DNA of 64,000 nt from Candidatus Fluviicola riflensis (GCA_002243285.1 CP022585.1:3274641-3338640), one strand, 5' to 3'. Positions 49,959-59,178 are shown, counted from the first letter of the stretch. Notes: generated from the sequence alone by a model not told the origin. Program-made: numbers and translations.

Positions 49959-51337
49959 TAATCTCCGACTATTTTTACTTCTTTAGGCGTCACAAATACC
50001 AGTTGCGGCAAAGCGGTTTGGGTTTTGGTCCAGAAAGCAAGAATTTCTCCTGCTTGTTCAGGCGATGAAAACAAACCGCTGACCAGATGATAATTGCCAT
50101 CCGGTGCCAAAATGCGTGTCGTAGTGGCTTTATTTTCGGGCGAAAGTTTGGCCCAATCGGTTCCCAGCACAGAATCCAGCTGAACGGTATAATAACCTTC
50201 CAGCAATAAATCGTAGCGTTGATGGACCGCTGGATCCTGTCCGACCAATCGTTCAGCCGTTCCTTTTGCATGTTGGCCAAACAAACTCCTGGAATCACTC
50301 ATAAAAAGCTGCATTTTTGCTAGTGAACCCTCGTCTAAAAATTCCGCTCTGTGGGTATTGTAATCAAAATCCGGAAGGATATAATAAGGTTTCACCAACG
50401 TTTCCTGACGTGGAAATACCCAGGTGAAACAATGCTCTGTTTTCAGGAAAACCACTGCACTACTGCTATCCACGGAAACGGTTGTATTTAACATCATTCC
50501 GCCATCAGTGTAACGGTCACGCTGATTGGAAACAAAATTCCCCAACGACCACGCCGTCAGTTTTTGTTCTCCGGCTACCGTTTTTTGAACTACCGGCTGC
50601 AACACATGCGGATGTCCGCCAATCACCATATCAGCACCTTGCCGGTAACAAAATGCCTCCCATTTTTTCTGGTAATCATTCGGAAGTGATTGATATTCCG
50701 TTCCCCAGTGCATGGTACAAATAATGATATCAGCGCCCAGGGTTTGTGCTTTTCTAAAGTCGGCTTTCATCACCGTACTATCGATGTAATTGATAATAAG
50801 TGGCGCTGCGACGGACAAACCGTTTGTTCCGTAGGTATAATTTAACACCGCCACCTTCAGCCCGTTTTTCTCAACAATAAGCGGATAATTCTTTTCGCGT
50901 TCGGCTTTGTTCCGAAACGTTCCGGTGTGTTTTACGCCTAATTTATCGAGCACATCAAGTGTTTTGGTCACACCTTTCGCTCCGCCGTCGCAGGAGTGAT
51001 TATTACAGGTGAGAATTACGTCAAATCCTGCATCCACCAATCCTTCAGACAATTCGGGAGGCGCCGAAAACTGCGGATATCCTTTGTAAGGTTTTCCTGC
51101 GTGAGTGACTTCCAGGTTGGCAATAGCGATATCTGCTTCGCTGATAATGGGTTTTACGAATTGAAAACAATCGCGGTAATCGTATGCGTCCTTTTTTGTG
51201 TTGTGAGCACCCTGAATTTGTCCGCCATGCTGCATTACATCGCCTACAAACAATAATTTCACTTGTTTCTCAGGTACCTGGGCCCAAAAACTCAAGGAAG
51301 AGGCGAAGGAAATAGCTGCAAGAAATTGTTTGATCAT
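49958..51337 (-). CDS. CapA-family (PGA_cap) metallophosphatase-like protein
   Basis: The 459-residue protein has a signal peptide (MIKQFLAAISFASSLSFWAQ) and the CapA/PGA_cap fold: LLFVGDVMQHGGQIQGAH, ANLEVTHAG, LTCNNHSCDGGAKG, CTMHWGTEYQ and GGHPHVLQPVV. These residues resemble calcineurin-type metal ligands. CapA proteins act in poly-gamma-glutamate capsule export, but homologues occur widely, so the role in this organism is unknown. It is upstream of, and overlaps, folA. Confidence 0.88.
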   Translation of the reverse strand: MIKQFLAAISFASSLSFWAQVPEKQVKLLFVGDVMQHGGQIQGAHNTKKDAYDYRDCFQFVKPIISEADIAIANLEVTHAGKPYKGYPQFSAPPELSEGLVDAGFDVILTCNNHSCDGGAKGVTKTLDVLDKLGVKHTGTFRNKAEREKNYPLIVEKNGLKVAVLNYTYGTNGLSVAAPLIINYIDSTVMKADFRKAQTLGADIIICTMHWGTEYQSLPNDYQKKWEAFCYRQGADMVIGGHPHVLQPVVQKTVAGEQKLTAWSLGNFVSNQRDRYTDGGMMLNTTVSVDSSSAVVFLKTEHCFTWVFPRQETLVKPYYILPDFDYNTHRAEFLDEGSLAKMQLFMSDSRSLFGQHAKGTAERLVGQDPAVHQRYDLLLEGYYTVQLDSVLGTDWAKLSPENKATTTRILAPDGNYHLVSGLFSSPEQAGEILAFWTKTQTALPQLVFVTPKEVKIVGD

Positions 51338-51597
51338 ATCATTGAAATTGAGGGTTAAAAATACGAAAGTTGAACCACACTGCTATCTTTTCATCCCGGC
51401 GGGTAAAAAAATAAGAGTGCCTTAAAACTGGTACTGCATTTTTAAGAAGGCTTTTGTTTACTAGGAATCCCCGATAATATATGATTTGTAACAAAAGAAC
51501 AACCTAAGCAGTTCAGTCAGTAGAAGCTACATTCCGATACATACGATTTTTTTATCTAGTTATCATTGTCTATTTTTACGAAAAATATTACTTAGCT

Positions 51598-53469
51598 ATG
51601 AAAAAAGTTTACTTACTGACAGGTGCTCTTGCTGTCGGTTTTGCTGTGAATGCACAGTACAATCAAGCGAGCTACGCATCAACTCCGCGTAACATGCCTG
51701 GTTACGCCAATAAAAAAGTATCATCCATCGAAAAAGCAGAGGGTGATGTAATCTGGTTAAATGATTTCACTACTGCTTCTGACTGGACAATCTCTAACGC
51801 GGGTGCTGCCGGAGTTCCTCCTCACACTGCTGGTGACTGGGCCATTGTTAACGCAATGCCAACAAGTTTGACAGATCAAATTCCTACCTACGGTTTCCCG
51901 GGTGCTATGTTATCCACTTCAGGCGGTAACTTTGCATTGGTGAATTCGGATGCTGCGGGTGGTTCTGCAACGCAGAATGCATACCTTACAACAGCTGCAG
52001 GTATTGATCTTGCTACTTTACTGTCGACAAACGGTTCTGCTGCCAACGCGCCAATGTACCTTGAGTTTACAGAGATCTTCCGTCACTATTATGACGAGAA
52101 TTACGTTTCTATTTCAAACGACGGTGGTGCTACATGGGTTGAATTCCAGGTAAATGCTGCCCCGGAGGTGCCTGTAAATACCAATTCAGGAAATCCTGAC
52201 ATAGAAGTTGTAAACATTACTTCCGTGATCGGTGCAGGTAACTGGGGTTCTGATGTTCGTATCCGTTTCCGCTACCAGGGTGCCTGGGACTGGTTCTGGG
52301 GTATTGACGATGTGAAGTTAGTTGAAGCATGGGATAACGATGTAAAAATCACCAACTACTTCCAGGAAACTCCTGTAGGTACTCAGGAATTGGATTATTA
52401 TATTGTAAACCAATCACAAACAAGCTTCCCAGGGGTTACTTTCGGTGCAAAAGTAACGAACAACGGTTCGTTGGCTCAGGCTGGTGTAGCGTTGAATGCT
52501 GATGCTCCTTCTGCTGGTTCTTACAATGAAACAGGTACTGCAGTTGCACTTCCTTTCGGTGCTTCGGATTCTGTTTCAATTACTGTTCCGATGATGGTTC
52601 CTGCAACAATTGGGGATTATCCGGTTGCATTGACTGCTGAATTGACAGGTGTTTCAGATAGTGATGCAAGCAACAGCTCTTCATCAATGAGTATCCGTCG
52701 TGACCAATGGTTGTATTCACGTGATGACAATAATCGTATTTCTGCTATCTCTGGTGTAGTAGGTGCTGACGGTGCTGCGTTGAAAGTTGGTAACGTTATG
52801 GAGATTTTTGATGACATGGATATCACGTTCATTCAAATTCGCTTGACAGGAACAGCTTCTAATGAAGGACTTGAAATGTTCGGTGAAATTCAAAAATACA
52901 ATCCTGGTACAGATGCCTATGAATTCTTATGTGAAACGTCTCCTTACATTATCCAATCAACTGATTTGGATGAGTTTGTTACACTTCCAATTGATGGTGG
53001 CGCTGTTTCTGTTGTTCCTGGTGACATTCTTTTAGTTATGGCTGGCCACAACGGTGGTAATGATGTACCTGGTTTCGGTTTGGCACAAGCTACTGAAGAA
53101 CAAACAGTATTGTTGTACTCTGGTGCTGACGATATCAGCTACCTTGGAACTCCAAATGCTGTGATGGTACGTATTTCTGACCAAACATTGAGTGTTAACG
53201 AAAATGAGGCTGATTTCTCAGTAAACGTTTTCCCTAACCCGGCGGTGAACGAAGCGAAAGTTTCTTTCGAATTGACAAATACTTCTGATGTTACGGTAAC
53301 TGTAACTGATCTTGCAGGTAAAGTGGTTTACACAAACAATTTGGGGAACACAACTGCAGGAAAACACAGCATTGAAATCAACACTGCTGCATTGGCAGGT
53401 GGTATCTACACTGTAAATTTCAACGCAAACAACGCTATCGTTACTAAGAAATTGGTAGTGAAAAAATAA
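51598..53469 (+). CDS. T9SS type A sorting protein with jelly-roll domain
   Basis: The 623-residue exported protein has a signal peptide (MKKVYLLTGALAVGFAVNAQ) and an N-terminal jelly-roll/choice-of-anchor J-like domain (about 45-235; WLNDFTTASDWTI, YVSISNDGGATWVEF, FRYQGAWDWFWGIDDVKLVE). Further beta domains follow, then a type A T9SS C-terminal domain of about 80 residues: VNVFPNPAVNEAKVSFEL ... TVTDLAGKVVY ... GGIYTVNFNANNAIVTKKLV. It is predicted to be exported through the T9SS and may be anchored or released. Its own terminator follows directly. Confidence 0.92.
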   Translation: MKKVYLLTGALAVGFAVNAQYNQASYASTPRNMPGYANKKVSSIEKAEGDVIWLNDFTTASDWTISNAGAAGVPPHTAGDWAIVNAMPTSLTDQIPTYGFPGAMLSTSGGNFALVNSDAAGGSATQNAYLTTAAGIDLATLLSTNGSAANAPMYLEFTEIFRHYYDENYVSISNDGGATWVEFQVNAAPEVPVNTNSGNPDIEVVNITSVIGAGNWGSDVRIRFRYQGAWDWFWGIDDVKLVEAWDNDVKITNYFQETPVGTQELDYYIVNQSQTSFPGVTFGAKVTNNGSLAQAGVALNADAPSAGSYNETGTAVALPFGASDSVSITVPMMVPATIGDYPVALTAELTGVSDSDASNSSSSMSIRRDQWLYSRDDNNRISAISGVVGADGAALKVGNVMEIFDDMDITFIQIRLTGTASNEGLEMFGEIQKYNPGTDAYEFLCETSPYIIQSTDLDEFVTLPIDGGAVSVVPGDILLVMAGHNGGNDVPGFGLAQATEEQTVLLYSGADDISYLGTPNAVMVRISDQTLSVNENEADFSVNVFPNPAVNEAKVSFELTNTSDVTVTVTDLAGKVVYTNNLGNTTAGKHSIEINTAALAGGIYTVNFNANNAIVTKKLVVKK

Positions 53470-53492
53470 GCGTTCTTTCGTTAAAGAATAGC

Positions 53493-53532
53493 AAACGCTC
53501 TGCTGACTTCGGTTGGCAGAGCGTTTTTTATT
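53493..53532 (+). terminator. Strong terminator with UUCG tetraloop
   Basis: A stem of about 15 bp (AAACGCTCTGCTGAC pairing with GTTGGCAGAGCGTTT, with two G-U pairs) closes on a C(UUCG)G tetraloop and is followed by a T-run. It lies 23 bp after the T9SS-sorted gene. Confidence 0.9.
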
Positions 53533-53591
53533 TGCTGACATAATTCAACTAATCTCTAACATCTAACTGCTAATCTCTAACTACTAATCAC

Positions 53592-53599
53592 TATCTTTA
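53592..53599 (+). promoter_or_regulatory. Candidate -7 element for fabD
   Basis: TATCTTTA differs from TAnnTTTG at the last base only. It ends 20 nt before the fabD ATG. Upstream of it is a CTAATCTCTAAC-type short repeat (53548-53593). Confidence 0.4.
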
Positions 53600-53619
53600 C
53601 CGCCACTAATTATGAACAC

Positions 53620-54501
53620 ATGAAAGCATACGTATTTCCCGGTCAGGGAGCTCAATTTCCTGGAATGGGAAAGGATTTGTACGAATCATCCGATATTGCA
53701 AAAACACTGTTTCAGCAGGCAAACGATATTTTAGGATTTAACATCCAACAAATCATGTTTGAAGGAACCGAAGAAGAACTGAAACAAACCAAAGTTACCC
53801 AACCGGCCATTTTTCTGCATTCGACCATTCTTGCTGCTTGCCTGGGCGACAGCTTTCAACCCGATATGGTTGCAGGACATTCTTTAGGTGAAATCTCGGC
53901 ATTGGTTGCCAACAAAACATTATCGTTTGAAGATGGCTTGCGCCTTGTTTCAAAACGCGCTTTGGCGATGCAGGAAGCGTGCGAGCGCGAGCCGTCAACT
54001 ATGGCAGCTATTTTAGGATTGGAAGACAACATTGTGGAAGAAATTTGCGCAAGCATCAGCGGTGTTGTTGTTCCTGCCAATTACAACTGTCCGGGGCAAT
54101 TGGTGATTTCAGGAAGTGTTGCAGCCGTTGAAGAAGCCTGCGCGAAACTAACCGAAGCTGGCGCCAAACGCGCGTTAATCTTACCGGTTGGAGGCGCTTT
54201 CCATTCCCCGTTAATGGAACCTGCCCGCGAAGAATTAGCTGCAGCGATTAAAGCAACAACATTCCACACACCTATTTGTCCGGTTTACCAAAACGTAACG
54301 GCAAATGGCGTAACCGATCCTGTTGCGATCCAGGAGAATTTGGTGGCCCAATTAACAGCACCGGTGCGCTGGACACAAACCATGAACCAAATGATCGCCG
54401 ATGGTTGTACCGAGGTAATTGAGGTTGGTCCGGGAAAAGTATTACAAGGATTGTTTAAAAAGGTAGATCGCGCATTCCCGACATCCAGCGCAGAATTGTA
54501 A
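53620..54501 (+). CDS. fabD: Malonyl-CoA:ACP transacylase
   Basis: FabD loads malonyl units from CoA to acyl carrier protein for fatty-acid synthesis. The 293-residue protein starts AYVFPGQGAQFPGMGKDLY and has the nucleophile Ser88 in AGHSLGEISAL, the partner His195 in VGGAFHSPLMEP, and the NYNCPGQLVISG motif. Length is standard. No other fatty-acid genes lie beside it, apart from the KAS III-like gene 33 kb away. Confidence 0.96.
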   Translation: MKAYVFPGQGAQFPGMGKDLYESSDIAKTLFQQANDILGFNIQQIMFEGTEEELKQTKVTQPAIFLHSTILAACLGDSFQPDMVAGHSLGEISALVANKTLSFEDGLRLVSKRALAMQEACEREPSTMAAILGLEDNIVEEICASISGVVVPANYNCPGQLVISGSVAAVEEACAKLTEAGAKRALILPVGGAFHSPLMEPAREELAAAIKATTFHTPICPVYQNVTANGVTDPVAIQENLVAQLTAPVRWTQTMNQMIADGCTEVIEVGPGKVLQGLFKKVDRAFPTSSAEL

Positions 54502-54511
54502 TTGTATTGTA

Positions 54512-54710
54512 ATCGTATGGGTGTGTAGGCTCGGGACGCATCCCGAGCCATATCACACACATATCGCCATCAATGCGATGGTCGCGATAAATCGCAACTC
54601 CACATTGATTTATAACAATCTCACAACAAAAAAGGTTTCCATGTGATGGAAACCTTTTTTGATATATCATAAATTTCAGAGTATGGCCCGGGATGTGTCC
54701 CGCCGAGCCA
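54512..54710. repeat. Cluster of hairpins between fabD and pdhB
   Basis: Several short palindromes crowd this gap: GGCTCGGGA..TCCCGAGCC (54528-54549, perfect 9-bp arms), GCGATAAATCGC near 54580, a CCATC..GATGG pair, and a second CGGGA..TCCCG form near 54690 with GAGCC next to it. The CGGGA/TCCCG elements look like REP-type repeats. Confidence 0.5.
54628..54660. terminator. Bidirectional terminator fabD / pdhB
   Basis: A 14-bp inverted repeat (AAAAAAGGTTTCCA with TGGAAACCTTTTTT) has a 5-nt loop. The A and T runs serve both strands and the convergent genes fabD and pdhB end on either side. Confidence 0.85.
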
Positions 54711-54717
54711 ACGTCCA

Positions 54718-55698
54718 TCAATTTCTCGACAATGTCGTTTTAATCGCCTTGATCAATTTATCCAGATTCGGCAAAGCCGCCTCAATCAATGTTGGTGAAA
54801 ACGCAAAAGGTGTATCTGTTTGGGTAACGCGCATTACCGGTGCATCCAGGTAATCAAACGCATATCGCTGCAGGTGGTAGGCCATCTCAGATGAAATAGA
54901 CGCCAACGGGAATGATTCTTCCAAAATCACACAACGATTGGTTTTCTTTACCGATTCTACTACCGTGTTGTAATCGATCGGACGAACGGTACGCAAATCA
55001 ATCACCTCGACAGAGATTCCTTCTTTTTCCAACAATTCAGCAGCTTCGTAAGCTACTTTGATCACTTTCCCGAAAGAAACAACCGTTACATCGGTTCCTT
55101 TTCGTTTCACATCGGCCACACCGATCGGAATAATGTATTCGCCTTCAGGAATCTCACCTTTATCACCGTACATTTTTTCCGATTCGAAAAATACTACCGG
55201 ATCGTTATCGCGAATCGCCGCTTTGAGCAAACCTTTGGCATCGTATGGATTCGAAGGTGTAATTACTTTCAATCCCGGGAAATGGGCATAAAACGCTTCG
55301 AAACTTTGAGAATGCGTAGCTCCTAATTGTCCGGCAGTACCATTTCCACCTCGAAAAACAATCGGACAACCGTACTGGCCACCGGACATTTGCATCATCT
55401 TAGCTGCAGAATTGATGATCTGATCGGCAGCAAGAATCGCAAAATTCCAGGTCATGAATTCCACAATCGGGCGTAAACCGTTCATCGAAGCGCCTACGGC
55501 AATTCCGGCAAATCCCAACTCGGCAATCGGTGTGTCGATCACACGTTTCGGGCCGAATTCATCCAGCATTCCCTGAGAAACCTTATACGCACCGTTGTAT
55601 TCGGCAACTTCTTCGCCCATTAAAAACACGCTTTCATCGCGACGCATTTCCTCGGTCATGGCTTCTCTAAGTGCCTCTCTAAATTGAACTGTTTTCAT
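54718..55698 (-). CDS. pdhB: Pyruvate dehydrogenase E1 component beta subunit
   Basis: The beta subunit of an alpha2beta2 E1 dehydrogenase, which helps bind thiamine diphosphate and decarboxylates the 2-oxo acid for the E2 partner. The 326-residue protein starts TVQFREALREAMTEEMRRD and has FLMGEEVAEYNGAYKVSQGM, RVIDTPIAELGFAGIAVGAS and RGGNGTAGQLGATHSQSFEA. Pyruvate is the likely substrate, but a branched-chain 2-oxo-acid role is not excluded from this subunit alone. No pdhA or lipoyl E2 gene lies in the window, as often in Bacteroidota. Confidence 0.93.
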   Translation of the reverse strand: MKTVQFREALREAMTEEMRRDESVFLMGEEVAEYNGAYKVSQGMLDEFGPKRVIDTPIAELGFAGIAVGASMNGLRPIVEFMTWNFAILAADQIINSAAKMMQMSGGQYGCPIVFRGGNGTAGQLGATHSQSFEAFYAHFPGLKVITPSNPYDAKGLLKAAIRDNDPVVFFESEKMYGDKGEIPEGEYIIPIGVADVKRKGTDVTVVSFGKVIKVAYEAAELLEKEGISVEVIDLRTVRPIDYNTVVESVKKTNRCVILEESFPLASISSEMAYHLQRYAFDYLDAPVMRVTQTDTPFAFSPTLIEAALPNLDKLIKAIKTTLSRN

Positions 55699-55747
55699 GC
55701 TTTTTCTAACTTAATACTTCCGCTTCGCTAAAGCGTAGGAAGGTCGC

Positions 55748-55755
55748 CAAAATTA
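55748..55755 (-). promoter_or_regulatory. Candidate -7 element of pdhB
   Basis: TAATTTTG on the minus strand matches the -7 consensus, about 50 nt before the pdhB start. No -33 box was recognised. Confidence 0.4.
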
Positions 55756-55764
55756 CAAAAAATA

Positions 55765-55956
55765 CAATTCCACCACTGCTATTTGGCAGGTGAAATACGG
55801 AATTCCATGATTCCTTTCAAAAAAAGGACAAATTCATTCCGTTTTCTCTCTTAACGTACCGTTATTTTTGAGTCGAGTTGTTTACGATTGTCTATGCAAA
55901 TCTTTTGATACAACATCTAAAATTGCTTTTGAAGTAATAAGAAATTTGATGAATGG
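55765..55956 (+). pseudogene. Decayed duplicate of etfB promoter and 5' end
   Basis: Positions 55781-55840 match 57301-57360 at 58 of 60 bases, at a constant offset of 1520 bp. After a deletion of about 40 bp the similarity resumes in the etfB coding part: 55897-55930 resembles 57456-57489, the codons for SKSPDTTSKIAF, and then weakens. The etfB -7 element TACATTTG appears here as TACGATTG. The segment lacks a start codon and open frame, so it is a dead remnant lying just beyond the stop of the T9SS gene. Confidence 0.85.
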
Positions 55957-55961
55957 CTGAG

Positions 55962-57230
55962 TTAGTTAATTAAAAATCGACCTATAGACTCTTGCCCTTT
56001 CGTATTCACAACCTTAAATAAATACAAACCATTTGGCAAGTCTTCACGATACACTATTCCAGCCTTGAGTTTTCTTATTCCAATTTGACTACCCAGTGTA
56101 TTGTAGATGAAAATATCAGCATCCTGAAAGTCTACATTTAAAATAGCTGCCTCATCATGAAAAGGATTTGGTGCAAAATCAACCGTATTAGTCGTATTAT
56201 TCTCCATTAAATCTAATGTTCCAATGTAAACACTATCAGTCTTAGCACAAAACATATCTGTTAAAATCGTAACCTTATGCATTCCAGCACACAAATTAGT
56301 TGCTGTCTGGGTATTCTGACCTGAAGGCATCCATGAATACCCCATCACAGAATGGCTGCTGGTTACGGTAACAGTTGCAGTCCCATTACACGTACCGTCG
56401 TCATTCGTTGAGTTCATATTGTAAAGAATCGGATTGGTAACAGGAGGAATCGTTATCACATTACCTTGATTAGAGACTCCACCATAACCAATAGTGCAAT
56501 TTAAAGAAGGTATTGTATCTCCTAATGCATCAACAATTATACAAGAATAAGTATTCCCGGGACAACGGTCAGTTACAAACTGAGTTACCTGACCATCATT
56601 CCAATAATAACTATAGGGCGCCTGACCACCTAAGGCATATATGTAAGTCGTATAGACGCAGGAAGTATCACACAAGTCATATGCTGGCTGGATCCATGCT
56701 AGTTCGTCAACTGTGAAACCATAATTCGTAGCCCAGCTTTTCAATTCCGGGTAATTCATTTCTTTGATATATGCGTTATTATCCTCTTCTGCTATTTTCC
56801 ATGCAAAATCTTCATGTCCTGTTTCAATAATAAGCTGACCCACCGCGCATGCAGTACCTTTGTAATCGATGAAATAGGGTGTTCTGTCTTTATGATTAAT
56901 ATTTTTAGGGAAAACGCCACCCATCCAATAATCATGAAGAATATCGAGGCATTTTATCCGGTTTTCTCTTTGTGCAGGTGTTAAATTGTCCGTAGACTCA
57001 TTTCTTAAAACTGTTTCCACTAAGGATAAGTGTGTCTGAATTAGCGGGACATCATTACTTAATAAACTATTTTGTGATAAAATTGGAAAATCAACTTCTT
57101 TATTGATCCAGTTTTCATTCAATTGTTCCAATTGATGTCTGACAGTTGCAGACGTGTTTTCCTGAGCAGTTACCTTTTTTGAGGTGAGCAAAAAAAATGA
57201 AGCAGTACATACGTAAAGTAGTAATTTCAT
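55962..57230 (-). CDS. T9SS-sorted protein with conserved CAVG/NNAYI domain
   Basis: The 422-residue exported protein has a signal peptide (MKLLLYVCTASFFLLTSKKVTAQ). A helical N-terminal domain (about 30-190) has the features YFIDYKGTACAVGQLI, AEEDNNAYIKEM and ELAWIQPAYDLC. A Cys-containing SprB-like repeat region follows (SCVYTTYIYALGGQAPYSYYW; TCNGTATVTVT), then a type A T9SS C-terminal domain (VDFAPNPFHDEAAILNV; DLPNGLYLFKVV). It is more A/T-rich than its neighbours. It lies between direct repeats that include part of etfB, suggesting an inserted or rearranged segment. I cannot assign a function. Confidence 0.88.
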   Translation of the reverse strand: MKLLLYVCTASFFLLTSKKVTAQENTSATVRHQLEQLNENWINKEVDFPILSQNSLLSNDVPLIQTHLSLVETVLRNESTDNLTPAQRENRIKCLDILHDYWMGGVFPKNINHKDRTPYFIDYKGTACAVGQLIIETGHEDFAWKIAEEDNNAYIKEMNYPELKSWATNYGFTVDELAWIQPAYDLCDTSCVYTTYIYALGGQAPYSYYWNDGQVTQFVTDRCPGNTYSCIIVDALGDTIPSLNCTIGYGGVSNQGNVITIPPVTNPILYNMNSTNDDGTCNGTATVTVTSSHSVMGYSWMPSGQNTQTATNLCAGMHKVTILTDMFCAKTDSVYIGTLDLMENNTTNTVDFAPNPFHDEAAILNVDFQDADIFIYNTLGSQIGIRKLKAGIVYREDLPNGLYLFKVVNTKGQESIGRFLIN

Positions 57231-57284
57231 GAGGTGTAGTTTAAGATTAATCAGGATAAATATATTTATTTAAAATCATAAATC

Positions 57285-57391
57285 CAATTCTGCCACTGCT
57301 ATTTAGCAGGTGAAATACGGAATTCCATGATTCCTTTCAAAAAAAGGACAAATTCATTCTATTTTCTCTCTTAAAACACCGTTATTTTGCA
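57285..57391 (+). repeat. Intact copy of the direct repeat upstream of etfB
   Basis: This is the partner of 55765-55871. It ends close to the etfB promoter, and the homology continues into etfB itself. Together the two copies flank the T9SS gene 55962-57230. Confidence 0.85.
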
Positions 57392-57403
57392 AACTGAATT
57401 GAT

Positions 57404-57411
57404 TACATTTG
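57404..57411 (+). promoter_or_regulatory. -7 element of etfB-etfA
   Basis: TACATTTG matches TAnnTTTG and ends 23 nt before the etfB ATG. The -33 region is not clear. Confidence 0.5.
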
Positions 57412-57434
57412 CAACCGTAAAATCTGTTGAAAAC

Positions 57435-58175
57435 ATGAAAATTCTTGTTTGTATAAGCAAATCTCCTGATACAACATCTAAAATAGCCTTTACCGATGGT
57501 AACAAGCAGTTTGATGAAAACGGAGTGCAATATATTGTCAATCCTTACGACGAGTGGTATGCCCTGGTCCGCGGATTGGAATTAAAAGAAACGCTGGGTG
57601 GAAACCTGACAATCGTTACGGTTGGTACTGTTGCCGACGAGGCTGTGATCCGTAAAGCTTTGGCTATCGGAGCTGATGATGCAGTGCGTATCGACGCCGA
57701 TGCGAAAGATGCTTATTTCACTGCGATGCAGATTGCCGAATACGCAAAAGCACACTCGTTTGATTTGATCCTTACGGGTAAAGAAACCATTAACTATAAC
57801 GGTTCACAAGTTGGCGGAATGATCGCTGAAGCATTGGATTTGCCGTTTGTTTCATTGGCAACCAAATTGGATGTCACCGGTACTACGGCCCGTATGGAGC
57901 GTGAAATCGTTGGTGGTTTGCAAATCGTAGAAGCCAACCTTCCGTTGGTGGTATCGTGTGCAAAAGGAATGGCAGAACAACGCATTCCGAACATGCGCGG
58001 GATCATGGCTGCCCGTACAAAACCGCTTCAGGTGGTTCCGGCTTCAGCTGTAGAAGATCTTACAACTTATGTTGAATACGGTTTGCCTGCTGCGAAATCG
58101 GCGGTAAAAATGATTGATCCTAACAACATGGATGAGTTGGTTGAATTGTTACACAACGAGGCGAAAGTCATCTAA
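57435..58175 (+). CDS. etfB: Electron transfer flavoprotein beta subunit
   Basis: EtfB with EtfA carries electrons from acyl-CoA dehydrogenases to the quinone pool through ETF-quinone oxidoreductase. The protein starts at ATG 57435, MKILVCISKSPDTTSKIAF, giving 246 residues. A frame extension back to 57387 uses a TTG and overlaps the promoter, so it is rejected. ETF motifs are present: YNGSQVGGMIAEALDLPFVS and, for the AMP site, GADDAVRID. etfA begins 11 bp after the stop. Confidence 0.96.
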   Translation: MKILVCISKSPDTTSKIAFTDGNKQFDENGVQYIVNPYDEWYALVRGLELKETLGGNLTIVTVGTVADEAVIRKALAIGADDAVRIDADAKDAYFTAMQIAEYAKAHSFDLILTGKETINYNGSQVGGMIAEALDLPFVSLATKLDVTGTTARMEREIVGGLQIVEANLPLVVSCAKGMAEQRIPNMRGIMAARTKPLQVVPASAVEDLTTYVEYGLPAAKSAVKMIDPNNMDELVELLHNEAKVI

Positions 58176-58186
58176 TTCCCGAAGAC

Positions 58187-59134
58187 ATGAATATTTTAGT
58201 ATATATCAATACTGCCGGTAATCTGGCAAAAAGTGCACTGGAAGCGGTAACGTATGCTTCTAAAATCGGCGGTTCCGTTTCGGTAGTTGCTACAGGAACC
58301 ACAGATGATGCTACATTGGCAACATTGGGCGAATACGGTGCTCAGAAAGTAATGGTTGACCGTTCCGCTTCGGCTGACGATGCACAGCAAATCACCCGTT
58401 TGGTTGCCAAAGCAGCAGAAGCAGTGAGTGCAGACGTGATTGTTTTCTCACACGATTTGGTAGCGAAAGCAGTAGCTCCTCGTTTATCTGTTCGTTTGAA
58501 AGCAGGTTACATTTCAGGTGCAGTTGCTGTGCCGGATGTAAGCAACGGTTTTTCGTGTAAGGTGAATGTATTTTCCGGAAAAGCGTACGCACAGGTTGCT
58601 GTAAATACTTCGAAAAAAATCATTTCGTTGTTGCCAAACTCCATTCAACCGGAAAAAGCAGGAGCTGCGTGTGCAGTAGAAGCATTTGACGGGGCAGTGG
58701 GTACAGCTGCGATTAAAGTAGTAGACACGAAAAAACCGGAAGGCGAAATCCCATTGCCGGAAGCAGAGATCGTTGTTTCTGCAGGGCGCGGATTGAAAGG
58801 TCCTGAGAACTGGGGAATGGTAGAAGACCTTGCAGAAGCATTGGGCGCTGCAACAGCTTGTTCACGTCCGGTAGCTGATATCGGCTGGAGACCTCATCAC
58901 GAGCACGTAGGACAAACCGGTGTTGCCATTCGTCCGAACCTGTACATTGCTGCGGGAATTTCAGGAGCGATACAGCACCTTGCCGGAGTAAACGGTTCCA
59001 AAGTAATCGTGGTGATCAATACCGATGCCGAAGCTCCTTTCTTCAAGGCAGCCGATTATGGTGTGGTAGGTGATGTTTTTGAAGTATTGCCGAAGTTAAC
59101 GGCTGCTGTGAAAAAATTCCGCGCCGCTCAGTAA
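58187..59134 (+). CDS. etfA: Electron transfer flavoprotein alpha subunit
   Basis: The 315-residue alpha subunit binds FAD in its C-terminal domain. It shows [19 protein letters not shown], the ETF signature [17 protein letters not shown] and [20 protein letters not shown]. The N-terminal domain (about 1-190) is ETF-like, with [15 protein letters not shown]. It follows etfB in the usual order. Confidence 0.96.
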   Translation: MNILVYINTAGNLAKSALEAVTYASKIGGSVSVVATGTTDDATLATLGEYGAQKVMVDRSASADDAQQITRLVAKAAEAVSADVIVFSHDLVAKAVAPRLSVRLKAGYISGAVAVPDVSNGFSCKVNVFSGKAYAQVAVNTSKKIISLLPNSIQPEKAGAACAVEAFDGAVGTAAIKVVDTKKPEGEIPLPEAEIVVSAGRGLKGPENWGMVEDLAEALGAATACSRPVADIGWRPHHEHVGQTGVAIRPNLYIAAGISGAIQHLAGVNGSKVIVVINTDAEAPFFKAADYGVVGDVFEVLPKLTAAVKKFRAAQ

Positions 59135-59178
59135 AAGAATTGAGACATTTTGGTTATTTTTACCAATGATTAATTAAC

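Noticed and set aside
57387..57434. N-terminal extension of etfB
   Set aside because: Begins at TTG, overlaps the -7 element, and the canonical EtfB start MKILVCIS lies at 57435.
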